Positions 48,285 to 61,900 of a DNA stretch of 64,000 nucleotides are shown here, one piece after another. The DNA lies in assembly GCF_018320785.1 (NCBI RefSeq), contig NC_054886.1:30143732-30207731 (forward strand), in the 5' to 3' direction. Origin of the DNA: Cheilinus undulatus. Lineage: Eukaryota > Chordata > Actinopteri > Labriformes > Labridae. Every line of letters begins with the position of its first letter. The first letter of the stretch is position 1. The notes beneath the pieces are model-generated. The model worked only from the letters and a program-made list of their open reading frames with translations, did not search any database and was not told the DNA's origin. The position numbers were made by a program, and so were the translations under genes.

Positions 48285-49565
48285 CCATGCCTGGACACCA
48301 GGCCCGGGCCCACTTGGAGAGGTGGTCTCAGGCGTGATTCAAGTGGACTCTGGGTCGGTTTGGATGAGATGTGAATGCAACCGTGCTCAGATACGGGAGA
48401 GAATGTTGTATCAGTTTTATGACATCATCGTAAAACTAAACTTCTTTACACAGCGCAGCAGTTTGTTCATATTTTTCCTCAATAAAGCAAGAGGGTCTGG
48501 CTGCAGCCCTCAAGCAAACCTCTACACTGGGGCGTTTGGCTGGAGACCTCTACAGTGGGGCGAAACCTCGTTGCTGGGGCGTGACGTACATTGCCCAAGA
48601 CTACGCTGGGGAGTGCAGCGTGTTAGCTGTTGTTAGCATGACCTAGCTGTTGTTAGCATGACTACACTGCTCGCCCCAGTGTATGGGGCTATATTTGGGC
48701 ATGCAGCAGCACACTCCAACCCCTATGCTGGACCGTGCAGTAGCAGACACTGACCCATACACTGGGTCTACGCTATTAAAACCCGAATGCTTCGGTTTAG
48801 GCGTTTAAATCCGACTGGTAAGATTTAGGCATTCAAATCCGACTGGTTAGGTTTAGGTGTTAAAACCTGACTGGTTAGATTTAGGATCAGCCTGTCGGCA
48901 AGTGGATAGAGCTTAAATTTCGTTGTGGGTAATATAAGTCATACACCAGCGTAGAGGTCCGCCGGCTCGGGCAATATACGTCACGCCCCAGCGAAGAGGT
49001 TTCGCCCCACCGTAGAGGTCTCCAGCCGAACGCCGCAGCGTAGAGGTTTGCTCGAGGGCTGCAGCCAGATGCCTCTCCAATAAAGGGTGGAAATCATCAG
49101 AATCCAGCCTGTGACTCACCTTACAGATGAACACAAGTTGGAGTCAATGAGAGGAGGTGCAAAGGCAATAAAAGTCTCCTGTCACCTCAACGACCGATGC
49201 GTTTGCGCAGGGCGAGCCCATTTAATCCTCTGAACTGTAGTAGATGTGCAGATATGAAGAGCGAAATTGCTGGCATCTTAAAAAGGATTTTAATCGTCCA
49301 AGGCTGCAGGATGGACTTTTTGCCGGGTCAAAACAAAAGTAATCTCCGCTCAGGTCATGACCCCAGTGGTTGCCATGGTACCTTCTTTCTCCTCCTTTGC
49401 GGGGTTGTAAACCAGCTACGTGCATACCGCCACCTGCTGTTTCAGACCGAGTAAATACGCAATTGGGCCTGGGTATAGTTCGATGTTGCTAGTGTGAAAG
49501 CAAGCCAAGGGGAGGGGGAGGAATCGCGCTGCGGCAAGGTTTGAAACAACTGGGCCCAATGTGAA
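48285..49565. mobile_element. Probable non-autonomous DNA element hosting a second one
   Basis: The sequence on both sides of the inserted 48488-49077 element is GC-richer than its surroundings, and its right end (AACTGGGCCCAATGTGAAAG) is of a type common at the ends of teleost hAT-like MITEs. I could not pair its ends, so the borders are approximate. No gene is seen. Confidence 0.35.
48488..49077. mobile_element. Inverted-repeat MITE with 8-bp target duplication
   Basis: Arms of about 125 bp (48493-48610 and 48950-49073) are inverted copies of each other, built from CCTCTACACTGGGGCG-like units. The element is flanked by a perfect CAATAAAG on both sides (48480-48487 and 49078-49085), the 8-bp duplication typical of hAT elements. 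Between the arms lies a small minisatellite (48775-48890) of about 30-bp units with AATCCGACTGGTTAGGTTTA. Confidence 0.75.
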
Positions 49566-49589
49566 AGCACCCTAAATACATAGGGGGTG

Positions 49590-49870
49590 TGGACCTCTCT
49601 GAAATGGGGAAATTAAAGTCAAAATTTCGGAAAGAGAGTTGAAATTCTGAGAATTAAGTGTATATCTAAATTCAAACAAACAGAATAAATTTCAAATGAC
49701 GAGAGTAACGTCAAAATTTTGAAAATAAAGTCAAAATGTTGAGATCAAAGTGAAAATACAGTTTGAAGACTAAAGTCAAAATAGGCTTTTGAGATTAAAG
49801 ACAAACTGACAAGGACAAAGGCAAAATTTTGGAAAAAAGTTGAAATAAAATTTCCAGAAAAGGTCAAAAA
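49590..49870. repeat. Degenerate 20-bp tandem array, short block
   Basis: About 13 units of the AAAGTCAAAATGTTGAGATC family. It stands in the same position relative to the following duplicated block as the array at 5690-6500 does to the block at 6530. Confidence 0.7.
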
Positions 49871-50602
49871 GTCAACACTTTAACAACCAGCTGATCTAAG
49901 ACACTGTGTCTGTGAGCTAAAGAGAAATACAATTCTGAAGTATAGTTTCTCATATTCATCAATGAAGGGCAATTTGTAGAGAAAGTAAAGATAAGTTGTT
50001 TGTTATTGTCTTTATACACATACATTAACATGAGGGACATAACCGCACTCTTCTTGTTTCCTCTTCCTCTCTGTCGAATATGCACAGGTGAAAGACCCCA
50101 CTTTGATGTGTAATGGGAGAGCCCGGGGAGATCTATCACTCATTTACTGATCATGTACAGCTTGCTGCTGTTTGTTAGAGTAAGTTTTGACTTTACTCTC
50201 AAAATTTCAAGATTATCATTACATTTCGACTTTAATCTTGTCATTTTGACTTTAATCTTAAAGTGCCCAGCATTATTTTTTCCTTTACCTCGGGCCATTA
50301 TCCTGTTCTGTAAAGACAAGTGATTGAATGTATGAATGAATATTTTACTTGTCTGGTCATTTACATGACCCATCCCACATGGAATTATTCAGACACATTT
50401 TCTGACAAAATGGTAAATATTCAAGAATCAAGCCAGCACCTCACAGCACAGTGCAGTATCAGTAGAAGAGTATACAACCCCCAAACCATCACCACCACCA
50501 CACTCCAGTAAAGAAAATGAGACAGATAGACATACAATACTTTAAACCAACACAGCCCCCCCGAAGACAGTAGCATAATTACAAAAAATATATATATATA
50601 TA

Positions 50603-52190
50603 CATTGCTAAACAAATTTATTAGACCACCTGTCATAGAAAACATAAATAGTTTAGAAATCTTTCAAAATCTTGTTTAAAACTAAAAATGTTATTGCTAT
50701 TTATTTGGCAAATAAACTGAAACAACTAATAGTCCTTTTTCACACATAATAACCAATAAACTTCATATTTTGTATGGCCTCCTTTGGCCTTGATAACAGC
50801 TTGCATTCTTGCTGCCATTGTTTTTATGTACTTTTCCATAGTTTCTTTTGTTATTGAGTTCCAAATAGTTTCTGGCTGAAACTATTGTGCCATCAATCTT
50901 TGAATCTACTAAATCCCAAATTTGTTCAATAGGATTCAAATCTGGACTTTGACTTGGCCAGTCCATCAGTTCCAGTTCTCCAGATTCCTTTTTCTTGGTC
51001 AAATAGTCTGCACAGCTTTGAAGTATGCTTGGGGTCATTGTCTTGTTGGTATATAAACCCACGACCAATCAGATTCAGTCCAGAAGGAATTCCATGATGC
51101 ACTAAGATGTTTTGGTAGTTGTTCTTGTTCATGATACTGTCCTTTTCACCAATTTGCCCACGCCGTATCCACAAATGGAAAACCATACCATAATGGAATC
51201 TCCAACGTGTTTCACTGTGGGTGCAATGCATCTGGCATCAAAACCTTCTCCAGCTTTTCTGCAGTAATAATCATGACAATGCTGACCAAAGAGTTCAAAC
51301 TTGGACTTGTCTGTCCAGAGTACCTTCTTCCAGTCATCAACAGTCCAGTGTTTGTGCTCCCTGGGAAATCTGAGGCGTTTCTGGATGTTTGTAGGCCTCA
51401 ATAATGGCTCCTTAGCAGCTATTCTTCCCTTTGAGCCTTCTTATGGTCATTCTGGAGACTTTCTCAGACTCTGATCTAGAAGCGTTCATCTCTGCCTGAA
51501 GATCAGCAGTGGTCTTCCTTCTGTCTCTAGTACTTCAAATCTTGAGGTGTCTGACATCTGCCTCAGTTAACTTTCCTTTCCTGCCTCTTCCTTGGCACAT
51601 TTTGTAAGTACCAGTCTCGGCAATTGACTCCAAAGCATACTTCACCACACTGGAAGAAGGCTTTATGTCTTTCCTATTTTTCTCAGAGACCATCCAGCAT
51701 CATGAAGTGCTTTAATGTGGACTCTTTCACTTTCAGTGAGCCCTCAACATTTTACCATTTTGAACAGGAAGGAGGAATTTCACACTGAATTCACCTTTTT
51801 ATGCCCAAATTTGAGCCGGCTCACTGGGCTTCTCTGAGAAGTCAGAAATGAATCAAGCATAACATTCAACCACTAAAACCCATTTTTCTGTTCAGGAATG
51901 CAAGTAAATAACAACACTTTGACATATTAATCAAGAAATAATAATGTGCTTTACTATTTTTTCAGTTTTTTTGGAAATCAGTAAATCTGAAAATTTATGG
52001 ATAACAATAATAATTATATTTTAGCATTAAAAATATCATTTGGGTTAAAGAGCTTCTACATATTGGTGTATTAACCATTGCAGAAACATAAAAAAATGAT
52101 TTTGGTAATTACCAATGCTGTTAATTAAGGACAGCTATGGCATAAACCTTACTTTGGTTAGGGTTAGGGTGGTCTAATAAATTTATAAAC
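50603..52190 (-). mobile_element. Tc1-like transposon, near full length, decayed
   Basis: The ends AAACAAATTTATTAGACCACC (left, near 50610) and GGTGGTCTAATAAATTTATA (right) form the inverted repeat. The minus strand encodes, in three frames, the DDE part: WTVDDWKKVLWTDKSKFELF, QDNDPKHTSK and DWPSQSPDLNPIEQIW. An N-terminal HTH region lies near 51420-51640 and is broken. Related partial copies are at 1-408 and 20007-20548. It interrupts a duplicated block that is whole at 6.9 kb. Confidence 0.85.
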
Positions 52191-52373
52191 CTCTTAACAT
52201 TAGTATTATAGGAATCAGTTCTTCAGATACGTAAAGCATGAATCATGTCTCAGCATTGACTTGAAAGAGGAACAGTCACACTATGGCCATGTTCTTAAAC
52301 TGATAAAATGTCAGAGACAAACATTTTTAAAGAAGTCAAATGTCAGCTTTAAATCCATTCAGGAGTGTTTGAA

Positions 52374-52903
52374 CTACAGAGAGCACAGAGACACCCAGGA
52401 ACCAAACCTCAGCCTAAACCCAGGATAGAGAGGTTTGGTGAATCTGTATTCAAAAGTATGAAGATGGACCAGTTTATCAGATGAGACTCTGTAGAAAGAC
52501 AGGGTCCCACCAGGATGGTCCACATAGACAGCTACTCTAACAGAGACAGAGGCAGCGTGCGCCACTTTAGTTAACATGTTATTGTGACGGACACTATACT
52601 CGCCATCATCACAGAACAGAGTCCAGGACGGAGGGTACCGTCCAAACTCGCACTCTTCACTGTCTCCTCTCCTTCTGACACCTTTGTAGCTCACCGCTAC
52701 CTCAACCTCCCCATTCAGCTCCACCTCCCAGTAACAGCAGCCAGTCAGACCAGTCCTACACAGAAGCTGGGTAGCCGTGTAAAATCTGTCTGGATGTTCT
52801 GGATATGGCTGATTCTCCGGAAGATGGTGCACTGTTCTGTTGTTGTTAGACAGTTTGAGTCTCTTGTTCACAGTGTTCAGGTCCACTTCCAGCTCACAGG
52901 CGT
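52374..52903 (-). CDS. PRY-SPRY (B30.2) exon of the NLR gene
   Basis: The last coding exon. It reads [18 protein letters not shown] (PRY start), [35 protein letters not shown] and [20 protein letters not shown], then [18 protein letters not shown] and stop. The length and motifs match the usual fish NLR B30.2 exon, a ligand-sensing type of domain known from TRIM and NLR proteins. A damaged copy is at 7037-7430. Confidence 0.9.
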
Positions 52904-55900
52904 CTGAGAGAGAAGGAAGCATCACAGCTTCAGGTTACCACCGGTTCATGTATTACCATAGTTACAGACAGTCAAAGCAAACTTTTATCTCATGTTAATG
53001 TGTCAATAATGCTGGGAAACCATGGTTGCTGCAGACCTGAGTCATCACTGCTAAATACAACCCCATTTCCAAAAAAGTTGGGGTGCTGTGTAGAATGTAA
53101 ATTTAAAAAATGCAATGATTTGCACATCTCTCAGTAGAAAATACCACATGTTGAAACTGAGACGTTAAAGATATTATCTCATTTTGAATTTGATGGTGGT
53201 AGAATGTCTAAAAAAAGTTTGGATGGGGCGACAAAGCCCTTGAAAAGTAAGTGGTACCAATGAAAAACAGCTGGAAGAGCAATTTTTATTAACTAAATAG
53301 GTTTAATTGACAACAGGTCAGTAACATGACTGCGTATAGTAAATGGAGCATTTTAGAGAGGCAGAGTCTCTCAGAAGTAAAGATGGGCAGAGTTTCACCA
53401 ATCTGCAAAAAACTGCTTCTAGAAGTGTGGAACAATTTCAGAGAAATCAACATATCAACATAAAATGTGAGGACTTTAAATATCCCACCATCCACAGTAC
53501 ATGAAACCATCTAAATATTCAGTGAATCTGGAGAAATCTCTGCACAACAGACAAGTTTAAAGGTCAGTGCTGGAGGCTCATAAGCTTCTGGCCCCCAGGT
53601 GGCACTGCAATAAAAACAGGCATGATTCTGTACTGAAAATCACTGCATGGACTCATAATTGTCTACCAGACTCCTGAATGAAAATCATCATTGTGTTTTC
53701 TCAAATCAAACATTAAACTGTACTCACACTTCCTTAGACCAGGTTTCAGTCTGTGAAGTCCACCATGATCAATCCTAGGGACAGAAAAAAAAAAAGTTAA
53801 TGTCACATGTGCTCATTCTGATGTTGCCTTGTTGTAGTCTTATTCTTCTGTTGGTATTAAAATGGCATTTAATTAGAAATAGTGTAAAAAAGACTGAAAA
53901 ACAATACACAGTATACAGAGTAGGCTACGAAAGAGAGAAAGTCTGAGACTCTAAGTCTAAGATTATTCTTGTTTTTGAAATAAACGTATAAATAAACTGA
54001 CTTCCGTTGACATTTATTGGCCTATGTCTTTAACCTTGCAAAGCAGATGGGTTGGCCATTATCGTCAGGCAAACCATCTAGGAAAGCTCCAATCTGAGAT
54101 GAATGTGTGTTAATTGGACCTGACCAATCAGTGCCATTAAAGGAGAAGGAGGCTGTAGCTATGGGTGGGGTTTAGTTGTACTGGGAGAGGGTGGCAGCAG
54201 CTGGTCTGTATGTGTCTGTACCTCAGTGTTTTCAGTTTGCAGAGTGGATCCTTCAGTCGAGCAGTCAACAGTTCCTCTCCTTGTTCTCCAGGATGATTGT
54301 AGCTCAAGTCCAGCTCTGTCAGGCAGGACGAGCCCAGAGCTGAGGCCAGGGACTCACAGCCTTCCTCAGTGACCATGCAGCCTGACAGACTAATCACACA
54401 CAAACACACATAGAATTACAGTTTTAGTCTTAGTTCTGCATCACTACACTGTTTTGAGTGGCAATGTAAGGTTCTACTTTTTGTCACTTTTCTTCTCTGC
54501 TATATCAATGGTTTTTGACTGGTTATCATGTGGGAAATAAACAATAGGTTTAACCTGTGTTGAAATGCCACTGGATTGTCTGAAGGTCTAAAACACACCA
54601 TGCCAGAAGTGTGCACAAAGCAGTTGTGGTGTCACCCTTTGAATAATGTCAGAAGACTCGGGTCAGGATGGCTAAGAGAATGAGAAGATGCCAACTTGCA
54701 TGTTACCCATCCAAATCGATAAACTTGAATGAAACTGATCATTATTTTTTTGTTAAACCAAACCAATACTGGACTCAAACTAAGCGTGGGCTCACCACAC
54801 AGCGAAGCCATGCAGAGAGAACAAGGCCAGAGGCCTAGCTCATTGGTGAGCAGGTAAGAATACCCAGCTTGTGCATCCTGTCATGAAAAAAGTTCCCTCT
54901 TTCTACTGTCAGCCATGAATTTTCTTCCACTTATCCAGAGTGAGGTATCATTGGCAGCAGTAATTCTGAGGCATTTCCAGGCCAAATGAGATATGTAATG
55001 CCTCAACTGAGTCCTTGGTCTACACTGGGGTCTTCTTACAGTTGTATGCACCTGGAAGACCTCCAAAGGGAGGCAACCAGGAAGCAATTGACTCAGCAGC
55101 CTACTCGAACCCACAAACTTGAATGAAACTTGAATTTCACTCATGATTAATAAAATGTCCATCCATCCATCCATCCATCCAGTGACATTTCAGAGCTTTT
55201 CCTGGGGGATTCTGGGGCATTTCTAGGCCAGATGAGATATGTAATGCCTCCAGTAAGTCCTAGGTCTACCCTGGGGTATACTCCCTGTTGGACGCACCTG
55301 GAAGACCCCCAAAGAGAGGCGATCAGGAGGCATCAGAATAAATACCCGAACCGCTTCAACTGGTTCCTATCTCTGAGGTTGAGCTCAGACACCCTCCCAA
55401 GGAATCAGCGAGCTCACTCTTTCAGTCATTACCCACAGTTCATGACCATAGGTAAGGGTTGGAATGAAGATTAACCAGTTAATTGGGAGTTCCAGGTTAA
55501 ATCCCTCTTCATCACAACAGTCCAGTACAATGACTGCAATACTGCCAGTGCTGCACCAATCTTCCTCTCAATCTTTTGGTCTACCCTCACTGGTGAACAA
55601 CACACCAGTATTCTTGAACTCCTTCACTTGGGGCAAAGATGGAAGCAATCTGCCATTTTCCTGCAGAGAACCATGGCCTTGGAGGTGCTGACTCCTGAAG
55701 CTAACATAACTACATCATCTGCAAAAAGGAGAGATGGAATCTGAGGTCACCAAACCAAAAACCTTCCTCACCTAAACTGCACCTTGAGATCCTGTCCATG
55801 AAAATCACAAACAGAATTGGAGGTAAGGGGTAGCCCCAGTGAAGGCCAACATGCACTAAGAACACGTAGTAAGTTGGGACTTTATCTTTCTCTTACAACC

Positions 55901-58900
55901 CGCTCTTGGGTCCCAACCCACCAAGTGTTTGAATGACACTAATCATGGCAGATTCTCACAACAAGGCGGTTCATTTAACAGTGAAATGATCTCTGCTACA
56001 ATTCTACCTTTACTGCTGCTGGCAAAGCATTTCAACCAACACTCCAGCCTCCGGCTTTCAAGTCTGACTACAGTGACCCATTTGTCCTAGCGCTAACCTG
56101 AGAGTTTCCAATCTGCAGTGTGGACTCTTTAGTCCAGCAGACAACAGCTTCACTCCTGAATCCTGCAGGTCGTTGTTACCCAGGTCCAGCTCTCTCAGAG
56201 TGGAGGACTTTGAGCTGAGGACTGTAGACAGAGCTTCACAGCCTCTCTCTGACAGATTACAGCCACTCAGCCTGAAAAGACATCAGAAGCAAGTGCAAAA
56301 GAAAAGAAAATTGTTATTTCTGATTATGGAAAAACTAGATTTATCCATAAAGATTCTGAGGGTGCACTTACAGCACTTTGTTGGAGACTTTGACCACTGG
56401 CAGCAGCCTCAGGAGAGCCTCCTCTGAAGCAGAGAACTTCTTCAGGTCAAACACAGCCAGATATTTCTCTGATGAAAGCAAGATGAAGACCAGAGCTGAC
56501 CACTGAGCAGGAGACAGTTCATCTGTGGAGAGGCGTCCTGATCTCATGGACTGTTGGATCTCCTCAACTAGAGAACGATCATTCAGTTCATTGAGACAGT
56601 GGAACAGATTGATGCTTTTCTCTGCTGATGTATTCTCACTGATCTTTTCCTTGATGTACTGGGCTGTTTCCTGATTGGTCTGTGAGTCACTTCCTGTCTC
56701 TTCCATTAGACCCTGTAGAAGACGTTGATTGTTCTGCAGGGAAATACCCAGGAGGAAGCGGAGGAACAAATCCAAGTGTCCATTTGGACTCTTTAAGGCC
56801 TGGTCCACAGTGCTCTTATACAGATGTTTGAGTCTATGTTTGACATCAAAGATATCAGAGATCCAGGGTGCTGTTGGTCCCTCTGACTTTAGATTGACTG
56901 TAGAGTTGATGAAGATCAGGTGGACGTGAAAGGCAGCCAGGAACTCCTGGACACTCAGATGGACGAAGCAGAACACTTTTTCCTGGTACAGTCCTCTCTC
57001 CTCTCTAAAGACTTGGGTGAACACTCCTGAGTACACTGAGGCTTCTCGCACATCGATGCCACACTCCATCAGGTCTGATTCATAGAAGATCAGGTTTCCA
57101 GTCTCCAGTTGTTCAAAAGCCAGTTTCCCCAGAGACTCAATCATCTTCCTGCTCCCCGGACTCCAATGCTGATTCATCTCAGCTCCTCCATCATACTTGA
57201 CGTTCTTCAGCTTGGACTGAACCACCAGGAAGTGGATGTACATCTCAGTCAGGGTCTTGGGCAGCTCTTCTGTCTCTCTGGTCTTCAGCACCTCATCCAG
57301 AACTGTAGCAGTGATCCAGCAGAAGACCGGCATGTGGCACATGATGTGGAGGCTTCTGGATGTCTTGATGTGGAAGATGATTCTGCCGACCTGCTCCTCA
57401 TCTTTGAACCTCTTCCTGAAGTACTCCTCCTTCTGAGGGTCGGTGAACCCTCTGACCTCTGTCACCATGTCAACACACTCAGAAGGGATTTGATTGGCTG
57501 CTGCAGGTCGTGTGGTTATCCAGAGACGAGCAGACGGAAGCAGGTTCCCTTTGATGAGGTTCGTCAGCAGCACATCCACTGAGGTGGACTCTGTGGCATC
57601 AGTCAGGATCTTGTTGTGGAAATCCAGAGGAAGTCGACACTCGTCCAGACCGTCAAAGATGAAGACGACCTGGAACTCTTCAAACCGGCTGATTCCTGTT
57701 TCTCTGGTTTCAGTAAAGAAGTGATGAACAAGTTCCACCAAGCTTAACTTCTTCTCTCTCAGCACATTCAGCTCTCTGAAAGTGAACGGAAAAGTGAACT
57801 GGATGTCCTGGTTGGTTTTGCTTTCAGCCCAGTCCAGAGTGAACTTCTGAGTTAAGACTGTTTTCCCAATGCCGGCCACGCCCTTCGTCATCACTGTTCT
57901 GATTGGTCCATCTCTTCCAGGTGGGCCTTTAAAGATGTCTTCTTGTCTGATGGTTGTCTCTGGTCTGTGGGGTTTCCTGGATGTTGTTTCAATCTCTATG
58001 ACCTCGTGTTCATCGTTGACCTCTCCAGTTCCCCCCTCAGTGATGTAGAGCTCAGTGTAGATGTCATTCAGAAGGGTTGGGTTTCCTGCTTTTGCAATCC
58101 CTTCAAACACAGACTGGAACTTCTTCTCTAGGTTGGATTTGAGTTTGCGTCGGCACGCTGAAGCAGCAGTTCCTGAGGAACCAAACAAGAGGAGATATTA
58201 ATGAAAGGTGAACCATTAAAGTGTACTTGTGCAGCTCTTTTTCAACCACAAATGTTTGGGATTGTTGGGAACCATCTGAACCATGATCTTACTGTTCCAT
58301 ATACACTCAGCCAGCTCCTTCTGCTCCATTTTCCTCAGGAAGTCCACTGTGATTTTCAAAAACGCCTCTTTGCTGCTCCTCTGCTCTTCATCTTCACCAA
58401 CCAACACCTCTCCATCCTCACTCTGACTCTCTGAACATTCTGGGTAACTTTGAACTAAAACTCCTTGGACTCTCTTAAGCTCGTTCTTCACAAAGGTGAT
58501 AATATTCTCCTCTAGCAGCTGAAAAAAAAACAAGAAAATTGACATAAAATCTAAATGGGGAGAGCATAGCCTCTGTTTCATTTGATGTACATACCATAAA
58601 GATGGACTTCAGTTCTCTTTGATGCTGCACATTTGACTTTTCACCAGAGAGTTTTGACATTTCAATCTGAACTCTGCAGAAAAGAAGCAAGTTTGAACCC
58701 TGTGGGTTGAGGTAACAAATATCGCCTTTTTTTTTATCAAGTATCTTCTGCACCCATCAAAAATCAAGAAGGGCTAAGTGGAATTCATCAAACTGTGAAC
58801 TGTGGAAATAGCCATAGATACGCTGTTATTTGGAAGTACTTCAAAGTACACTATATAGATAGCCCATTTCACCAACAGGGACTGTAATGAGGTTGTATTA

Positions 58901-61900
58901 AAGTCCATGTACTTTAATATGGAGTTGGCCCCCATTGCAGCTATAACAGCCTCAAGTCTTCTTGGAAGGCTTTCTATAAGATTTTGGGGTGCTTTTTTGG
59001 AATTTGTGCCCATTCATTCTGTAGAGCTTTTATGAGGTCAGTCACTGATGTTGGATGAGAAGGCCTGGCTCACAATCTCAGTCCCAGGTCATCCCAAAAG
59101 TGCTAGATGGGGTTGAGGCCAAGGCTCTGAACTCATCAAACCATGTCTTTATAGTCCCTCTTCATGCACTGGGGCTCAGTCACCTTGGAGAAGAAAAGGA
59201 CTTTCCCAAACTGTTGCCACATTAAGGTTGCCCATCACTGGAGATAAGGGGCCTTGCTCAAAATCTTTAAAAAGCTAAATACCAGTATACCTCCTCCACT
59301 AAACTTCAGCTGACAACATGCAGTCAGGCAGGTAAAGTTCTCCCAGCATTCACCTGTGCATGCAGCTGCTCGGCCATAGAAACTCATTGACTGAACATAT
59401 TTAGAAAGGCAAAACAGAGAGCTTTCACAGGAAAAAAACAAGTTAGTGTCCATGACTTTCGGTTCAAAAGTTACCAAGCAGTTTACAAAGGGGTGTGCCT
59501 GTGGCACGGATCGATGCCACTGGAGCTCTAAGGATTAACCAGACTGGCCAAATATTTGGCCACGGAGTTCCTTAGACCCACAAAACAAAGTATGATTCTC
59601 TGGATCGTCACATGAGTCTTTCTCAAATGAGTCAGATGTTGATAGTTTTGTCTGAGAAACTCTTACCTTTCACCAGCAGATTGACCATCTTGAAACGTCA
59701 TAGGTTGACCCATAGACCTGTCACTCCTCATGGACGCACAGCCGGGTTCCGGAGAGTCTGATCTTTTTAATCATAGCACAAACATATTTTGGTTACTGTT
59801 TAACTCCTGGAAATGTCACACAAATATCACCATAAAGTGCTCTATTACAATGTGAAACTGTGCCCTGCACCTGTTAGGCCCAGAATTCTCTGACAAGTGA
59901 AGATTAATGGAGGTTTGGACCCTGGGTGTTAGATTAACAAAAAAAAGTCATTTTCATGAGGAAAACATAGCATTTGGGTGCAATGTCGTAACTGCACAAT
60001 GTAGGGATTTTTTTTTTTTCATCAATAAAGCTTCTTGGCTGCAGATCATTTCCATTTGGCAGTGCATTCAAAATGCTGTATCTGTAGGACAAAGCACATT
60101 ATGATGCTCTGGATTGTTACGAGTCTTTCTCCAGAGAGGCAGGCACTGATAGTTTTTTCAGATAAATTCTTACCTTTCACCAGCAGGTTGTCCATCTGTA
60201 AACTTCACGGGTTCACCCATAGACCTGTCACTCTTCATGGACACACAGCTAGGTTCAGGAGACTCCGGTCTCTGCATCCTAATGTAAAACAAATTTAAGT
60301 TATTGTTCATGCCATATATATTCTTACTGCATGTTAACAATGGGTAGGTGAAACTCTGTCATAGACATGTTCTTAGGCATGGATGTTCTGAAAAGTTAAG
60401 AGTGGGGAAAGTTTCCCCCTTTTGTTAACCTCCTGAGACCTGGGCTTTTGTTTGAAATGCATTTTTAGTTTCTCCCACTTATTTGGGATAATTTGGACCT
60501 AAGGCGAAAAGCTCAGCCTCGTCTTTGAACAGGAATTAATAATAATAATCAAAAATGAAGTTCAATATCAGTCGAAATCCCCTAAAATTTCAAAGAAATT
60601 GCCTAAAATTTTTGTGAAAAATTCTTTAACATATTTTTAAAGTTTCTAATAATAAGACACTTCAAATAATCCCAAAATGTTTCAATTAAACTTTATCATT
60701 GAAGCCAAAATTTAATTTTATAAAAGACTAAATAAATTCTACTTAAGTTTCTGAAAATTAAAAAAAAAAAATCCCCACAATGTACAAATACATTCCCCAT
60801 GATTCCATGAAAAATTTAGAACAATTCCTCCAAACATGCCAACAAATTCCTTGAAAATCCCAATAAGTTCTAGAAATATCCCAATCCCAAAACTAAAAAA
60901 TAATAATTTCCCAAGATTCTGTAGCACACCTTAAAATTTTGAAGAGAATGTTCCTTGAGGAACTGAAATAAAAAAATCCCCAAAATTACAAAACATTTTC
61001 CAAAATGAACACAAAAAATGACTAAAAATGAAAAACAAACAAATAAAAAAACCTAAATATTTCCATGCAAATGCTCATTGCAAAAACAAAAAAAAGAAAC
61101 TCTCAAAAATACAAAAAACAACTTTAATTTTTCCATGAAAATACTTAAAGAATCTGATAGCAAATTCTCCCAGTACTTCTAGTGAAGTAACTTGAAGGGA
61201 CAGAACAAACATTTTTCTAAAAAATTCCAAAAGTAGAAATTTCACTCTTTAGTAGGAAAGCTAGAATGTATTGTCCTCATATGTGCATGAAGGGTCTTAG
61301 GAGGTTAAAGTAGAAAAAAAACCCTCTATTTTAAGAGGAAACAGCATTTTGGTGCAATACCATGTTTGCACTAGATGGATATTTGTTTAAAAAGGTACTT
61401 TATTATTGATAAAGTTTATAAAGTGTGAGATATTTTCTCTGAGAAATTCTCACCTTTCATCAGCAGGCTGTCCGTCTTTAAACTGCATAGGTTGACCCAT
61501 AGACCTGTCACTCTTCATGGACACACAGCTGGGATCAGGAGAGTCTGGTCTTTGCAGCCTGACACAAACAAACAAGACTGCTGTTAGGTTAAGGTAAGGT
61601 GTCACGTGAAAACTTTCCCCACAGCCTGGGGGCCAGATTGTTACTAATCGTTTGAGAGTCATAGTAGGATGCTTAAAATAACCAGTAATTTTACAAAGAA
61701 AGCAAATACATAGGTTTCATCAAAATGTAATTTCATCAAATTGGTTTCTAAAAATAAATTTCAAATCTTAATTCATGTGACCACAGTAAAGTTTCCCATG
61801 TTGCTTCAGTCCATTTTAAATGAGTTTTGGCCCAGAGACAACATCGGTGTTTCTGGATCCTGTTCACGGCTTCTTCTTCCCATGATACAGCTCTTACCTG

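Noticed and set aside
58151-58160. Alternative acceptor at 58158 for the NACHT exon, paired with a donor at GAGT|GTAT near 58307
   Set aside because: It also keeps frame, but the pair 58293 (A|GTAAGA) with 58172 gives a better donor and a product whose length matches the family around [15 protein letters not shown].
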